NCBI GenBank assembly: GCA_032250805.1 | Contig: JAVVEM010000024.1 | Location: forward strand, 1 to 52,726 | Source: B18-G4 sp032250805 | GTDB taxonomy: Bacteria > Bacteroidota > Bacteroidia > Bacteroidales > B18-G4 | Direction: 5' to 3' | DNA length: 52,726 nucleotides | Shown here: in pieces, positions 9,250 through 18,390 of the stretch | How positions within the stretch are numbered: the first letter of the stretch is position 1 | Layout of the letters: every line of letters begins with the position of its first letter | Notes under the pieces: generated by a model | Told to the model about the DNA's origin: nothing | Database searches by the model: none | Seen by the model: only the letters and a program-made list of their open reading frames with translations | Translations under genes and position numbers: made by a program

Positions 9250-10377
9250 TTAATGATCTTCCTTTTCATGCAAATGTTGTTTTATTTCGCGATAGATCAG
9301 ATATGCTCCGTAGCTCGAATGGTGTTGGTTGTCGATAAAACTGCCGGGCACCGATCCCAGCCAGGTCATGTCAACATAATCAACATTTTCTTCTTCCAGC
9401 AACAGCCTGATTTCATCGACCTTTTTTAAATAATCCTGTAGATAGGGCGGATGATAGTTGCTGATGTAGATCTCATTCACCGGCCCCAGGATGTAAGTTG
9501 CCTTTACGTTCAATTTGTTGCAGAGGTGGATAAAATGTTTCAGCTCGCGTGTGCGGTAATCCTTGTCCACCATAGGGTTCAGCCATGTCCTTTCCCGGAA
9601 TTCATGGGTGATGTTCCAGGAGGTATCGAGGTAGCTGGTATCGATCTTCCCAAAATGGTCGAACTGACCGAAACCTTCTTTTTTATGAGCAATGAAGGCC
9701 AGGTCGTCGAGGTATTTTTCTTCGTTCAAAAGATAGCGCATATCCTGGAAGAACGGTTTCCGTATCTTTCTGAGCCATGCTGTGGCATAGTGCAGGAACT
9801 TCTCGCCAAAGTTCAGTTCTTTGGCATATTTCTGCGAAATACCTGCAAATAATGCATCTTTATCGGCGCTGAGCGTGTTTTGGTATGTATAGTAATTAAG
9901 ATAGCGCATCCAGTATCCCTTATCGAAGCCATTCAGCTCGCTGCGCCAGTATACAGGATTAATGAAGTAAATAATTTGGAGGCTGTCAATGATGTCTTTG
10001 TGATTCAGCAGCATAGCCATGTGTATGCCGCAGGTGCGCCCTGCGCCACCCAGTATGCTGAAGCGGGTGTTATAAGTGGTGTCCTGGTCGAGGAATTCGT
10101 AATAATTGCCATCGCGCAGCGGAGTCGACTCAGAGGTGCCCATGCAAATATATCCCTTGCTGTTTTTTACTGAAAGGATGAATTCCTCAACATGAGGGGC
10201 ATCATCGTATTTCAGGTATTTGCCTTTAAGGTTCAGCACCTGCCTGTCGATATTCTGAATGCTGTAAGTGGGTATCAGTAAATTGCCCAGGATCACGATC
10301 ACGACCAGGGCGATCAATATGAAGATGCCGTAATCACTGAGGTTTTTTGTTTTGTATATGTTATCGATCAGTTTCAA
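9250..10377 (-). CDS. DltD/SGNH-like membrane-anchored protein paired with MBOAT
   Basis: 375 residues. One membrane segment lies at about 17-36 and the rest is predicted outside the cytoplasmic membrane. GTSES around residue 82 resembles the nucleophile block of SGNH/DltD proteins, and DNQHH (D349, H352) near the C-terminus fits the Asp-x-x-His block. Such proteins work with MBOAT acyltransferases to place acyl groups on exported polymers or lipids. The TTG start at 10377 overlaps the TGA of the MBOAT gene (TTGA), which implies translational coupling and a shared pathway. The substrate cannot be read from sequence. Specific assignment to D-alanylation is not supported, since no dltA or dltC is present. 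Confidence 0.7.
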   Translation of the reverse strand: MKLIDNIYKTKNLSDYGIFILIALVVIVILGNLLIPTYSIQNIDRQVLNLKGKYLKYDDAPHVEEFILSVKNSKGYICMGTSESTPLRDGNYYEFLDQDTTYNTRFSILGGAGRTCGIHMAMLLNHKDIIDSLQIIYFINPVYWRSELNGFDKGYWMRYLNYYTYQNTLSADKDALFAGISQKYAKELNFGEKFLHYATAWLRKIRKPFFQDMRYLLNEEKYLDDLAFIAHKKEGFGQFDHFGKIDTSYLDTSWNITHEFRERTWLNPMVDKDYRTRELKHFIHLCNKLNVKATYILGPVNEIYISNYHPPYLQDYLKKVDEIRLLLEEENVDYVDMTWLGSVPGSFIDNQHHSSYGAYLIYREIKQHLHEKEDH

Positions 10378-11582
10378 AATATCACCGTATTGAATATTTG
10401 CATCAGCTCCTCACTTCCGTAATGGAAGAACATCCACCCGAAGGTAACGAAGATAAATGTGATCAGTATGCTTATTGAGCGGTAGATCACACCGTTTTTA
10501 ACCTTTTCCGCCACGGGGACATAGAGTTGCCACAATTTCCCGATCGAGATCCCCAGGCCGTGCCATAAGCCCCAGTACACGAAGTTGATGGTTTCGCCAT
10601 GCCACAGGCCGCAAATAAAAAAGGTGGTCATATATCCGCTGATGGTGATCACGATCCGCGGAAAGCGCGGAAACATTTTGTTATACAGCACCAGCACAGG
10701 TTTGAAAACGTAGGCAAAAAGAAATCTGGAAAAGGTGATGTGCCACCGTCGCCAGAATACCGAGAGGTTTGACGAAAAGTACGGGTTGTTAAAGTTCTCG
10801 GGTGTTTTTATGCCGATAAGATATGCGGTGCCGATGGCGATGTCGGAATAGCCCGAAAAATCAAAATAAATATATGCCGAATAGGCAAGCAAACTCAAAA
10901 ATAGCGCTGCCCCCGGCGAAAACCAGGGCAGCAGGACGGTATAGTCGAGGGCATAATCGATCACCAGAGGAACGATGAGCAGCGTTTTTACTCCCCCGGT
11001 AAATATCCGGCTGATACCGGCAAAAAACAGCGGCCGCAAATATTTGAAGCGGGTATTCCCAAGCCAGTAATGAAAATTATGGTAGGTGTCGATAGGTCCC
11101 GCCAGGAAATTCGGGAAAAAGAAGATATAATTCAGAAAGGTTAGCGGATTAGACCTGTAAATGGTGTTCCGGTATGATTCGACCAGCCAGTGAACATACC
11201 TGAACAGGATATAGGAGATGCCGAGTTTCTGCACAGAAACGACAGGTTCGTTGATGAACGAAAAATAGCTTTCGGACAGAATATTCTGAATGAAGGGGTA
11301 GTTGCGTATGCTGAACAAGCCCACTACGAAAAGGAGCATGGCCGAGAGCAATATCGCCGAATGTTTTTTTTGCAGGCCGATGCCAATAAAATATACCAGC
11401 AGGCTGATCACCGAAAGCACAATAAGCGAGTGTTCGTTGACCACGGTTAGCAATACCAGCAGGCTGGCAAAAATGATCAGCAGGTTTTTAATGATCCCCG
11501 ACCGGATAAAGGCCTTCGTAAGGTTATATATCACCACAAAAATGGCGATATAGATAAACACTATGTAGTCGTTAAAAAACAT
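10374..11582 (-). CDS. MBOAT family O-acyltransferase (AlgI/DltB-like)
   Basis: 402 residues, polytopic, with about ten hydrophobic segments. The MBOAT core is clear: FPNFLAGPID near 156-165, YIYFDFSGYSD near 238-247, FWRRWHITFS (H281) and CGLWHG (H328), the usual invariant histidine. These enzymes move an acyl group across or along the cytoplasmic membrane to an extracellular acceptor. The gene begins 42 bases after the cysteate synthase-like gene and overlaps the DltD-like gene by four bases, so the three are probably cotranscribed. The acceptor is unknown. Confidence 0.85.
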   Translation of the reverse strand: MFFNDYIVFIYIAIFVVIYNLTKAFIRSGIIKNLLIIFASLLVLLTVVNEHSLIVLSVISLLVYFIGIGLQKKHSAILLSAMLLFVVGLFSIRNYPFIQNILSESYFSFINEPVVSVQKLGISYILFRYVHWLVESYRNTIYRSNPLTFLNYIFFFPNFLAGPIDTYHNFHYWLGNTRFKYLRPLFFAGISRIFTGGVKTLLIVPLVIDYALDYTVLLPWFSPGAALFLSLLAYSAYIYFDFSGYSDIAIGTAYLIGIKTPENFNNPYFSSNLSVFWRRWHITFSRFLFAYVFKPVLVLYNKMFPRFPRIVITISGYMTTFFICGLWHGETINFVYWGLWHGLGISIGKLWQLYVPVAEKVKNGVIYRSISILITFIFVTFGWMFFHYGSEELMQIFNTVIF

Positions 11583-11624
11583 TCGGGCCTGAAGGCATCT
11601 TTAAGAGGATTGGCATAAAGCTTA

Positions 11625-12929
11625 TTAAAAAATGCTTTGCAACTTATCTTTTATATCTTCAAAGTCAGGATCTATGTCAAAAACCAGTGAAGGTTCAAGG
11701 TAGTGAAGCCTGTGTTCATTTTTAAATTTTTCCTCTCCACCGCCGGTGATATTCAGCATGATGAGGGCATCTTTTTCTACGAGGCCATCCCTTACGGCAT
11801 TGCTCAGGCTTGCTGTTGCAACTGCTGCGGCCGGATGAATGTCGATCCCTTCGGTTCTCTCAAACATTGCTGATGCTTTTTCAGCCTCTTCGTTGGAAGC
11901 AAGCAGCACATCGCCCCCGGCATCTTTCAGCGCATCATATAGTCCGCCTGTGAGGGAGTAGGGAGGTTTTCTGTTTGAGAGCACCTTGGCCATGATCTCG
12001 GCAACCTGTGCCCTGGCCAGCGTATGATCGAGGGGAAGCATGGCTCTTGAGCCGGCTTTCCATGCATCGTAAATTGGGGTGAAGGGTTTATTTTGCGAAA
12101 CCATCAGTTTCATTTTACGCTTACCGAACCGGCCGTCGCCAATAAGCCGGAGGTTGGCTTCCCAGGCTGCAATGGCTCCGGTACCGCTGCCGATAGCCTG
12201 AAAATAATATTCGGGGATCTCGCCGATGGTGGTCGCTGCAGAGAGTACCGTTGTGCCCATACCGTCTCTCCTGGCCACATTCTTTGCTCCTCCTTCGGGG
12301 ATGAAACCCTGTATCTGGCAGGCCAGGCCGGAGAGGTGGATAGCATCGAAATAGTCGCTGCCCGTGCGCGAAACAATAAGCTTTACATGATCTTTTATGG
12401 GTTTGTCGAACCAGAGGGCGCCGATATTATCTTCGGGAACACACAGCAGCAGCGGAATGTTGTTGTCGGAACATACGCGCGCAAAGGAGCGTGAAGTGTT
12501 GCCTGCCGAAGCAACCACAAGGATCTTATCCTGGGCAGGATCGAGGCGGCCACAAACCGAATATGCTTCGGTTTCTTTGAATGAACAGGTGCTCATATGT
12601 ACCCCACGTTCGGGCCAGTAACCGCTGAAGGTGATATACAGATTCGTTAAACTCAGCTCTTTCGCCAGCCCCTCGCTTTTATAAGTTACAGGGGCCGATG
12701 ATCCTTTCAGCATACGACCTATTGGCAGCCAGTCGGCAAAAATGTAAAAGCCATGCCCGCTGTCCCTGAGGTGTAGTTGTTGCTTTTCATAAACAGCCCT
12801 TACAAAGCCCGCACCCTGATCTTCGGGCGGATCAAGTATCCAGCCATTGTCATCGAATATCCTGCCCGATAGCAGGGATTGAAGTTTGTAGTTCGTTTTT
12901 CCGCGAATGTTCATGTCTGCTGAATTCAT
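11625..12929 (-). CDS. cysteate synthase-like PLP enzyme (threonine synthase fold)
   Basis: 434 residues of the fold type II PLP family. STCSFKETEAY places the Schiff-base lysine at K118, SAGNTSRSFA (141-150) is the substrate loop, and GSGTG (247-251) is the phosphate-binding loop. The SFKETEA motif, not the SFKDRG of ordinary threonine synthase, and the overall layout match the cysteate synthase group known from Methanosarcina and found in Bacteroidota. Cysteate synthase makes L-cysteate from O-phosphoserine and sulfite. In Bacteroidota cysteate is the head-group precursor of capnine sulfonolipids. A divergent threonine synthase is the main alternative. A -7 box lies only eight bases upstream, so the in-frame ATG five codons later (12914) is a credible alternative start. 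Confidence 0.7.
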   Translation of the reverse strand: MNSADMNIRGKTNYKLQSLLSGRIFDDNGWILDPPEDQGAGFVRAVYEKQQLHLRDSGHGFYIFADWLPIGRMLKGSSAPVTYKSEGLAKELSLTNLYITFSGYWPERGVHMSTCSFKETEAYSVCGRLDPAQDKILVVASAGNTSRSFARVCSDNNIPLLLCVPEDNIGALWFDKPIKDHVKLIVSRTGSDYFDAIHLSGLACQIQGFIPEGGAKNVARRDGMGTTVLSAATTIGEIPEYYFQAIGSGTGAIAAWEANLRLIGDGRFGKRKMKLMVSQNKPFTPIYDAWKAGSRAMLPLDHTLARAQVAEIMAKVLSNRKPPYSLTGGLYDALKDAGGDVLLASNEEAEKASAMFERTEGIDIHPAAAVATASLSNAVRDGLVEKDALIMLNITGGGEEKFKNEHRLHYLEPSLVFDIDPDFEDIKDKLQSIF

Positions 12930-12937
12930 TGATCATG

Positions 12938-12945
12938 CAAAAATA
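12938..12945 (-). promoter_or_regulatory. -7 box TATTTTTG upstream of the cysteate synthase gene
   Basis: On the minus strand the sequence reads TATTTTTG, a perfect TAnnTTTG match. It ends eight bases before the ATG at 12929, implying a leader of only a few bases, or about 18 bases if translation starts at 12914. No convincing TTG -33 box was found. Confidence 0.45.
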
Positions 12946-13057
12946 AGAAAAGATTCTTCACGATGGATAAGCGGTGCATTTATCGCCCTGCACGCCTTCT
13001 CCAACCCCTTTTGGTTTGGATTCTATTAACAAGGAATAATTAAATGAAAATTCAAAA

Positions 13058-13082
13058 ATCGACCATCGAAAATCGAAAATCG
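13058..13082. repeat. short heptamer array (ATCGAAA)
   Basis: Units ATCGACC, ATCGAAA, ATCGAAA and a partial ATCG follow one another in exact 7-bp register, between the divergent genes at 12929 and 13124. It is one of several such arrays in the window, each with a different unit. Confidence 0.6.
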
Positions 13083-13094
13083 CTTAATCTTTAT

Positions 13095-13102
13095 TATCTT
13101 TA
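13095..13102 (+). promoter_or_regulatory. -7-like box TATCTTTA upstream of the beta-helix cargo gene
   Basis: TATCTTTA differs from TAnnTTTG at the last base. It lies 21 bases before the ATG at 13124, the expected distance for a short leader. That placement argues for ATG 13124 over the in-frame GTG at 13106. Confidence 0.4.
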
Positions 13103-13123
13103 AAGGTGAAAAAATCAAATGCC

Positions 13124-15331
13124 ATGAAAACAAAAATCAGCTTCCTCATCCTGATGATCACAGCCATGAGCCTGTCGGCGCAGGTTTACATCGACCCCGT
13201 CGACAATACCGACCTGCAAAGCAATACCTCCTACATAATCAATCCCGGGCTTTATTCGGTTGCCGATGCGGGGAATGATGGCGTTTTGCGAATAAACGAC
13301 AAGGAAAATATTGTGATTGATGCGAGTGGTGTTTCTGTTGCAGGAAACAATTATTCGGGGTATTTTATAAAGATCAGCAACTCATCCAATATTGTCATAA
13401 AAAATTTCGACCTGGTCGAAAATTACTTTTATGCCGTATATATTACCAATGCGGAAGAGATCAATATCCACAACAATAATTTTAGTTATAACAAGGTCGA
13501 CTCAATCGGCTGGATCTCCATCTGGACCAATTACACCTCTGCACTGGGCGGAGGGGTGATGATGTACCAGGTTGATTCGGCTTCGATATTCAACAATAAC
13601 ATGCGGTTTCAGAACGATGGTGTGGCTTTGTATCATTGCACGCATGCCAACATTCATGATAACGATTTTTCGTGGAACACTTCATTTGGCATCAGGATGT
13701 ATTTTACCGATAGCTGCCATATCCATTACAACAACTGCTCACACGTGAACAGGCCGTTTACAAACCCGAGCGATTGCGCCGCCCTTTTGGTACTGGTATC
13801 GAATGAAAACCTTGTTGAACATAACGACCTGTCGTATTCGGGCGACGGGGTTTTTCTGGGGCAGTTCGAGCATTCGTCAACCCCCAACAACAATGTGTTC
13901 AGGTTTAACGAGTGTTCATATTCACCGCATAATGCTATCGAAGCCACTTTTGCCGATGGCAATGTGTTTTACGGAAATAAATGCAATTACAGCCATTATG
14001 GTTTCTGGCTTGGATATTCGTTCAATTCCCTTGTCGACAGCAACGAGGTGATCGGAAACCAGTATTCGGGCATTGCCATCGACCGCGGATTCAACAACAC
14101 GATCGTAAAGAATATCATTTCCGAAAACCCCAATGGCATTGAACTATGGCAGGGTGATGGAATTCCCCCTTACCAGAACCAGTATTCGCACGATTATTTC
14201 ATCCATGATAATCATATTGAAGGAAATGCGCTGGCCATAACTGCCGATAATACTGAACACCTTGTTGTTGGCAACAACACTTTTATTTACAATAACAATG
14301 GTATATTGGTCTCCGGCGACATCAGCACCGACAGCATAAGCGGCAATACCTTTGCAAATACCTGCTTTTTTCATATCGAAAACCAGTCGCCGGATGGTCT
14401 TTATGCCCTCAACAATTCGTATGGGTTTACCGATGAGGATCTTATTGCTGCCAACATATGGGACAAGGCCGACAATCCCGCCCTGGGTGAGGTTTTGTGG
14501 GATCCGTACATCCCTGTCCCTGATCCGGTACAGCTTACCGATCCCATCGATGACATGGCCGAGCCCAACGCCCAATGGTATGCATACCCTGAAGCCTGCT
14601 GGGGTTACGACTCCAGTTTGGCACCGCTGACAAGCTGGGATTATTCTGATTATGTGGTTGGCCAGGCTTCGATCCATCATCAAACCGGCAATGGATGGGA
14701 TGTGGGCCTGCAGTACTGGCCCGAACCTGATACCATGCGTACCTGGTCGCTCAGCCTGGCCGATACCCTGGTGTTTTACCTCAAAACCCTGAACAATACG
14801 GCTTATGGTTTTCAGTTCCACCATGTGCGCGTGGGAAACCATTACGGTGGTTATTTCAGATATTCGAACAATGCTTCACCGCTGAATGCTGCCAACGGAC
14901 AGTGGAAAAAGATCGAAATACCGCTGGCGGGAGGAGGCACATATGGCTACAGCAAGTCGCAGATAGGGGAGGTCTCGCTTGATGAGATCCATTATGTTGC
15001 CGTGCATGCCGACACCTGGGAGTTTGGTTTTGAGATATGGCTCGACGGGGTGCATTTTACGCAATTTGGGGTAGGCGAAGACGAAATCGCCTTTGACCAG
15101 TCAATAAGCATTTATCCCAATCCTGCTGTGGAGAGGTTGTTTGTTGATTATACCGGAGAGGAGCCAATATATGTTTCTGTGTATTCTGTTTATGGCGAAC
15201 TGCTTGTGAAACAGCGAAAACTCGAATCCGGGACATCCTCTGTTTCCGTTGCTTCTCTTGCTGATGGGGTATACTTCCTAAAGCTGATTAAAGGAAACAG
15301 GGCAATGGTCGAAAGGTTTGTTAAATTGTAA
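13124..15331 (+). CDS. beta-helix repeat T9SS cargo
   Basis: 735 residues from ATG 13124, which gives a standard signal peptide (MKTKISFLILMITAMSLSAQ). An in-frame GTG at 13106 would add six residues in front of it and is less likely. Residues about 50-430 are a right-handed parallel beta-helix of NosD/pectate-lyase type, with many N-rich turns such as HNNNFSYN and IHDNDFSWN. Residues about 460-640 look like a carbohydrate-binding beta-sandwich. The C-terminus (about 655-735, SIYPNPAVERLFV ... VERFVKL) is a type A T9SS sorting domain. A secreted polysaccharide-binding or -cleaving protein fits, but no catalytic residues can be assigned. Confidence 0.88.
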   Translation: MKTKISFLILMITAMSLSAQVYIDPVDNTDLQSNTSYIINPGLYSVADAGNDGVLRINDKENIVIDASGVSVAGNNYSGYFIKISNSSNIVIKNFDLVENYFYAVYITNAEEINIHNNNFSYNKVDSIGWISIWTNYTSALGGGVMMYQVDSASIFNNNMRFQNDGVALYHCTHANIHDNDFSWNTSFGIRMYFTDSCHIHYNNCSHVNRPFTNPSDCAALLVLVSNENLVEHNDLSYSGDGVFLGQFEHSSTPNNNVFRFNECSYSPHNAIEATFADGNVFYGNKCNYSHYGFWLGYSFNSLVDSNEVIGNQYSGIAIDRGFNNTIVKNIISENPNGIELWQGDGIPPYQNQYSHDYFIHDNHIEGNALAITADNTEHLVVGNNTFIYNNNGILVSGDISTDSISGNTFANTCFFHIENQSPDGLYALNNSYGFTDEDLIAANIWDKADNPALGEVLWDPYIPVPDPVQLTDPIDDMAEPNAQWYAYPEACWGYDSSLAPLTSWDYSDYVVGQASIHHQTGNGWDVGLQYWPEPDTMRTWSLSLADTLVFYLKTLNNTAYGFQFHHVRVGNHYGGYFRYSNNASPLNAANGQWKKIEIPLAGGGTYGYSKSQIGEVSLDEIHYVAVHADTWEFGFEIWLDGVHFTQFGVGEDEIAFDQSISIYPNPAVERLFVDYTGEEPIYVSVYSVYGELLVKQRKLESGTSSVSVASLADGVYFLKLIKGNRAMVERFVKL

Positions 15332-15495
15332 TTGCATGATCATCCTGTATTGAAGTATAGGCAAATACCCTTGTTTACTGATCAATGTATTTTCTGAAAG
15401 TGCGTGTTTCCTGAACCCTGGTAAGAATTACGAAAAAAAAGTGCGACATTTTTAATTTTTGGGTACTAATAAGTAGGAACCCAAAGAATAAATTT

Positions 15496-17034
15496 ATGCT
15501 CGTAAAAACATTCGGAAGCACGCTGGTTGGCATTAATGCCATCATTATAACCGTTGAAGTGATCGTCGATCAGGGGGTGAACTTTTTTCTGGTCGGTTTG
15601 CCCGATAGTGCTGTAAAAGAAAGCCATCAGCGAATCGAAGCCGCATTGAAATATATCGGTCTCAAGATCCCCGGCAAGAAGATTGTGATCAACATGGCTC
15701 CGGCCGACATTCGCAAGGAAGGATCTTCATACGACCTTACCCTGGCTATCGGCATTCTGGCTGCTTCTGAGCAGATCAATGCTGAAGGTGTCGAGGATTT
15801 TGTGATCATGGGAGAATTGTCGCTCGATGGTGGCTTGCAGCGTATCAAGGGGGCCCTGCCCATTGCCATCGAAGCAAAGCGAAAAGGCTTCAAGGGTCTC
15901 ATCCTGCCAAAGGACAATGCCCTGGAGGCAGCCATCGTGGGTGGAATCGATGTGTATGGTGTTGACAATATTACCGAAGTGATCAACTTCTTCAAGGGTG
16001 AAGGTGAGCTTACGCCAACGGTATTGAATACGCGCGACGAATTTTTTTCGAGGCTGGATGAATATGAGTTCGACTTTTCGGATGTTAAAGGGCAGCACAA
16101 TATTAAACGTGCCCTGGAAATTGCCGCAGCCGGGGGTCATAATGTGATCCTGATCGGTCCGCCGGGTTCGGGCAAGACCATGCTCGCCAAGCGCCTGCCC
16201 TCCATATTGCCCCCGCTCAACCTGCATGAGGCCCTTGAAACTACCAAAATACATTCTGTGGCCGGAAAAATGAAGTCGAGGGTTGCTCTGATTTCGGTAC
16301 GGCCTTTCCGCTCGCCTCATCATACGATCAGTGATGCAGGACTTGTTGGCGGAGGCACTTTTCCGCAGCCCGGCGAGATCAGCCTCGCCCATAATGGCGT
16401 ATTGTTCCTTGATGAGCTGCCTGAGTTTAAGCGTACTGTTCTGGAGGTGATGCGGCAACCCATGGAAGAGCGCCTCGTAACGATTGCACGGGCCAAACAA
16501 ACGGTTGAATACCCGGCAGGCTTCATGCTGGTGGCAGCCATGAACCCATGTCCGTGTGGATACTATAATCATCCGGGGCAGGAATGCAGTTGTGCACCTG
16601 GAAATGTACAGAAATACCTGAACCGGGTATCAGGACCACTCATGGACCGCATCGATATTCATATTGAGGTGGTTCCGGTGCCATTTAGCGAGCTTTCGGA
16701 GATGAAAGCCGGCGAAAACAGCAAAGACGTGCGCAGCAGGGTGATCAGGGCACGCAAGATACAGGAAGAGCGCTTTTCGGGAGAGAAAAATATGCATTGC
16801 AATGCACAGATCTCCTCGCGCCTGCTGCGCAAGATAGCAGACCCGGGCCCGGAGGGACAGGTGCTGCTGAAAAGTGCTATGGATAAGCTCAACCTCTCGG
16901 CCCGCGCCTACGACCGCATCCTGAAGGTAGCCCGCACCATTGCCGACCTCGACGGCAGCGATAAGATCCGGACCGAGCACCTGGCGGAAGCGATCAACTA
17001 CAGAAGCCTCGACAGGGAGAATTGGGGGAAGTAG
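15496..17034 (+). CDS. comM: YifB/ComM family AAA+ Mg-chelatase-like ATPase
   Basis: 512 residues, the normal family length. An N-terminal ChlI-like/Lon-protease-fold domain (about 20-140, GLPDSAVKESHQRIEAAL) precedes an AAA+ module with Walker A GPPGSGKT (221-228) and a Walker B around LFLDELPEF. A Cys cluster (CPCGYYNHPGQECSC) sits near 353-367, and the C-terminal Mg_chelatase_C domain ends the protein. In Vibrio and Haemophilus ComM is a hexameric branch-migration helicase for natural transformation; in Bacteroidota its role is inferred. The gene stands alone, with a 164-base upstream spacer and repeat-rich DNA after it. Confidence 0.93.
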   Translation: MLVKTFGSTLVGINAIIITVEVIVDQGVNFFLVGLPDSAVKESHQRIEAALKYIGLKIPGKKIVINMAPADIRKEGSSYDLTLAIGILAASEQINAEGVEDFVIMGELSLDGGLQRIKGALPIAIEAKRKGFKGLILPKDNALEAAIVGGIDVYGVDNITEVINFFKGEGELTPTVLNTRDEFFSRLDEYEFDFSDVKGQHNIKRALEIAAAGGHNVILIGPPGSGKTMLAKRLPSILPPLNLHEALETTKIHSVAGKMKSRVALISVRPFRSPHHTISDAGLVGGGTFPQPGEISLAHNGVLFLDELPEFKRTVLEVMRQPMEERLVTIARAKQTVEYPAGFMLVAAMNPCPCGYYNHPGQECSCAPGNVQKYLNRVSGPLMDRIDIHIEVVPVPFSELSEMKAGENSKDVRSRVIRARKIQEERFSGEKNMHCNAQISSRLLRKIADPGPEGQVLLKSAMDKLNLSARAYDRILKVARTIADLDGSDKIRTEHLAEAINYRSLDRENWGK

Positions 17035-17149
17035 GGAGTGAGGAACAAGGGTCAGGGGACCCTCCTCCGTCCTTCGGACTCCGGCGGGCAGGCAGGGGAC
17101 CGGGGAATAATGAACATCGAACATGGAATGATGAACAAGGAAGATTATT
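17035..17149. other. non-coding spacer after comM with small hairpins
   Basis: No gene is seen. Local inverted repeats include GGGTC/GACCC near 17050-17065 and GTCC-TTC-GGAC near 17076-17086. None has a T-run, so none is called a terminator. The remainder runs into the 8-bp and 7-bp arrays listed next. Confidence 0.5.
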
Positions 17150-17201
17150 CACGACTGCACAACTTCACGACTGCACGACTGCACGACTGCACGACTGCAC
17201 G
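17150..17201. repeat. octamer tandem array (CACGACTG)
   Basis: Six units in exact 8-bp register, CACGACTG with one variant CACAACTT, then a partial CACG. It is intergenic between comM and gldB. Five of the six complete units are identical, so the array looks recent or actively maintained. Confidence 0.85.
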
Positions 17202-17340
17202 TTTCATTTGGCATTGAGCATTTTGCATTTTACATGTTCTATTTAATTCAAATGGTATATGATACATGACAAATGGTGCATGATGCCTGAGAAATTGAGA
17301 TGGGGAGATGGGCAGAGGAATGTTCACTTTACACTATACA

Positions 17341-17396
17341 GTATTGAGTATTGAGTATTGAGTATCTGGTACCCAGTATCCAGCATCCAGCCTACG
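17341..17396. repeat. heptamer tandem array reaching the gldB stop codon
   Basis: Eight consecutive 7-bp units: GTATTGA three times, then GTATCTG, GTACCCA, GTATCCA, GCATCCA and a degenerate GCCTACG. The last unit covers the gldB stop codon (17392-17394, TAG on the minus strand), so the array lies directly against the 3' end of that gene. Confidence 0.8.
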
Positions 17397-18381
17397 GATT
17401 ATAGCGGGAATTATCCAGCACCTGCCTTGGGGTAATCTCTTCCATTAATTGCGGCAGGCTTACCTCCGGGTTGTTCTTCATAAAGCTTCTAACGATCTGC
17501 CAGCCTACCCACCAGCCGGTGCGGGCGGGAGAACCTTCGGGGAAGAAGGAGGTGAAAGGACCATCGATGATAAGCTTATGTGTTTTTTCGTAATCCGACG
17601 AAAACAGCAAATTGTTTTCGATGATGAAGGCCCAGAGGTTTTTCTCGTTGGCCCTGCACCACTCAAGTTGCTGTATGGAATATCCGATCCTGATCGTGTC
17701 GTGGACCCGCGGCATCATCGCATCTAAAAAATAAAGCACCTTGCCTTTTTCGATCATCTGATCAAGTAAAATATTTTCAGTACGATACTGCACCGGAAGC
17801 TGATTGGCCACCTCGATCATCACATCCCTGGCGATATGCTCAGGCGTGGCTCTGCGGGTGCGGTATTGGGGTATCCGCGACATGGCGTAGGGCTCAAAAT
17901 CCTTGCCCAGGTACATGTCGAGGGCAATAAGAAGAATGCTGTCCTGAAGTTGCACCGGGGATTCAAAATCCAGACCGGAAATATAGGTGTTCACAATGGG
18001 TACCTCAGCTCCGGGGTAATAGTACAGATAGTGTCTGAAAGCCAGGTTAAGGTCTTTTTCGATGCTTTTCGTGTCGGGAAACCGGGCTTCGGTGGCCAGG
18101 GCGATGTCGCGCAGAAACGGATCGCTTATAAAATCGTGGATCTGTATGAAACTCAGCGTATCGAGGGGTGGTTCGCCAAGGAAATAAGGATATTTTTCGG
18201 CCAGGGCAGGCAGTTCTTCAGCGATATTGCCGGGCTGGATGTGGAACAGCTCGCGGCCATAGCGTTCGATCTCTATTCCCGGGTTGGGGATATCCGAAAT
18301 GTCGACGTCGAGACTGCTTTTATTGTTGCATGCACTTGCAAGTAAGGCAATCACTATAACGGAAAACAGTTTTTTTTTCAT
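17392..18381 (-). CDS. gldB: gliding motility lipoprotein GldB
   Basis: 329 residues with a lipoprotein signal (LLASAC, lipidated C18). The body matches GldB: NPGIEIERYGRELF near the start, YPYFLG, and a late GWWVGWQIV segment. GldB is a membrane lipoprotein needed for gliding in Flavobacterium and is linked to T9SS function. In flavobacteria gldB is followed by gldC and lies near nadE. Here gldC is absent, but nadE is 1.6 kb away on the other strand with two barrel genes between. The ATG lies just past a terminator T-run (18391-18398) that may also provide its -7 box. Confidence 0.88.
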   Translation of the reverse strand: MKKKLFSVIVIALLASACNNKSSLDVDISDIPNPGIEIERYGRELFHIQPGNIAEELPALAEKYPYFLGEPPLDTLSFIQIHDFISDPFLRDIALATEARFPDTKSIEKDLNLAFRHYLYYYPGAEVPIVNTYISGLDFESPVQLQDSILLIALDMYLGKDFEPYAMSRIPQYRTRRATPEHIARDVMIEVANQLPVQYRTENILLDQMIEKGKVLYFLDAMMPRVHDTIRIGYSIQQLEWCRANEKNLWAFIIENNLLFSSDYEKTHKLIIDGPFTSFFPEGSPARTGWWVGWQIVRSFMKNNPEVSLPQLMEEITPRQVLDNSRYNP

Positions 18382-18390
18382 ACAGCCAAA

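Noticed and set aside
9250..11582. A D-alanylation (dlt) operon
   Set aside because: No dltA or dltC is present and the upstream partner is a cysteate synthase-like enzyme, so only the MBOAT/SGNH pairing is supported.
11625..12929. Ordinary threonine synthase (thrC)
   Set aside because: The lysine motif is SFKETEA and not SFKDRG, and no homoserine kinase or other threonine genes adjoin it; still listed as the main alternative.
15727..16572. A 281-codon open frame on the minus strand opposite comM
   Set aside because: The plus-strand ComM motifs (Walker A, Cys cluster) are unambiguous; the antisense frame has none.
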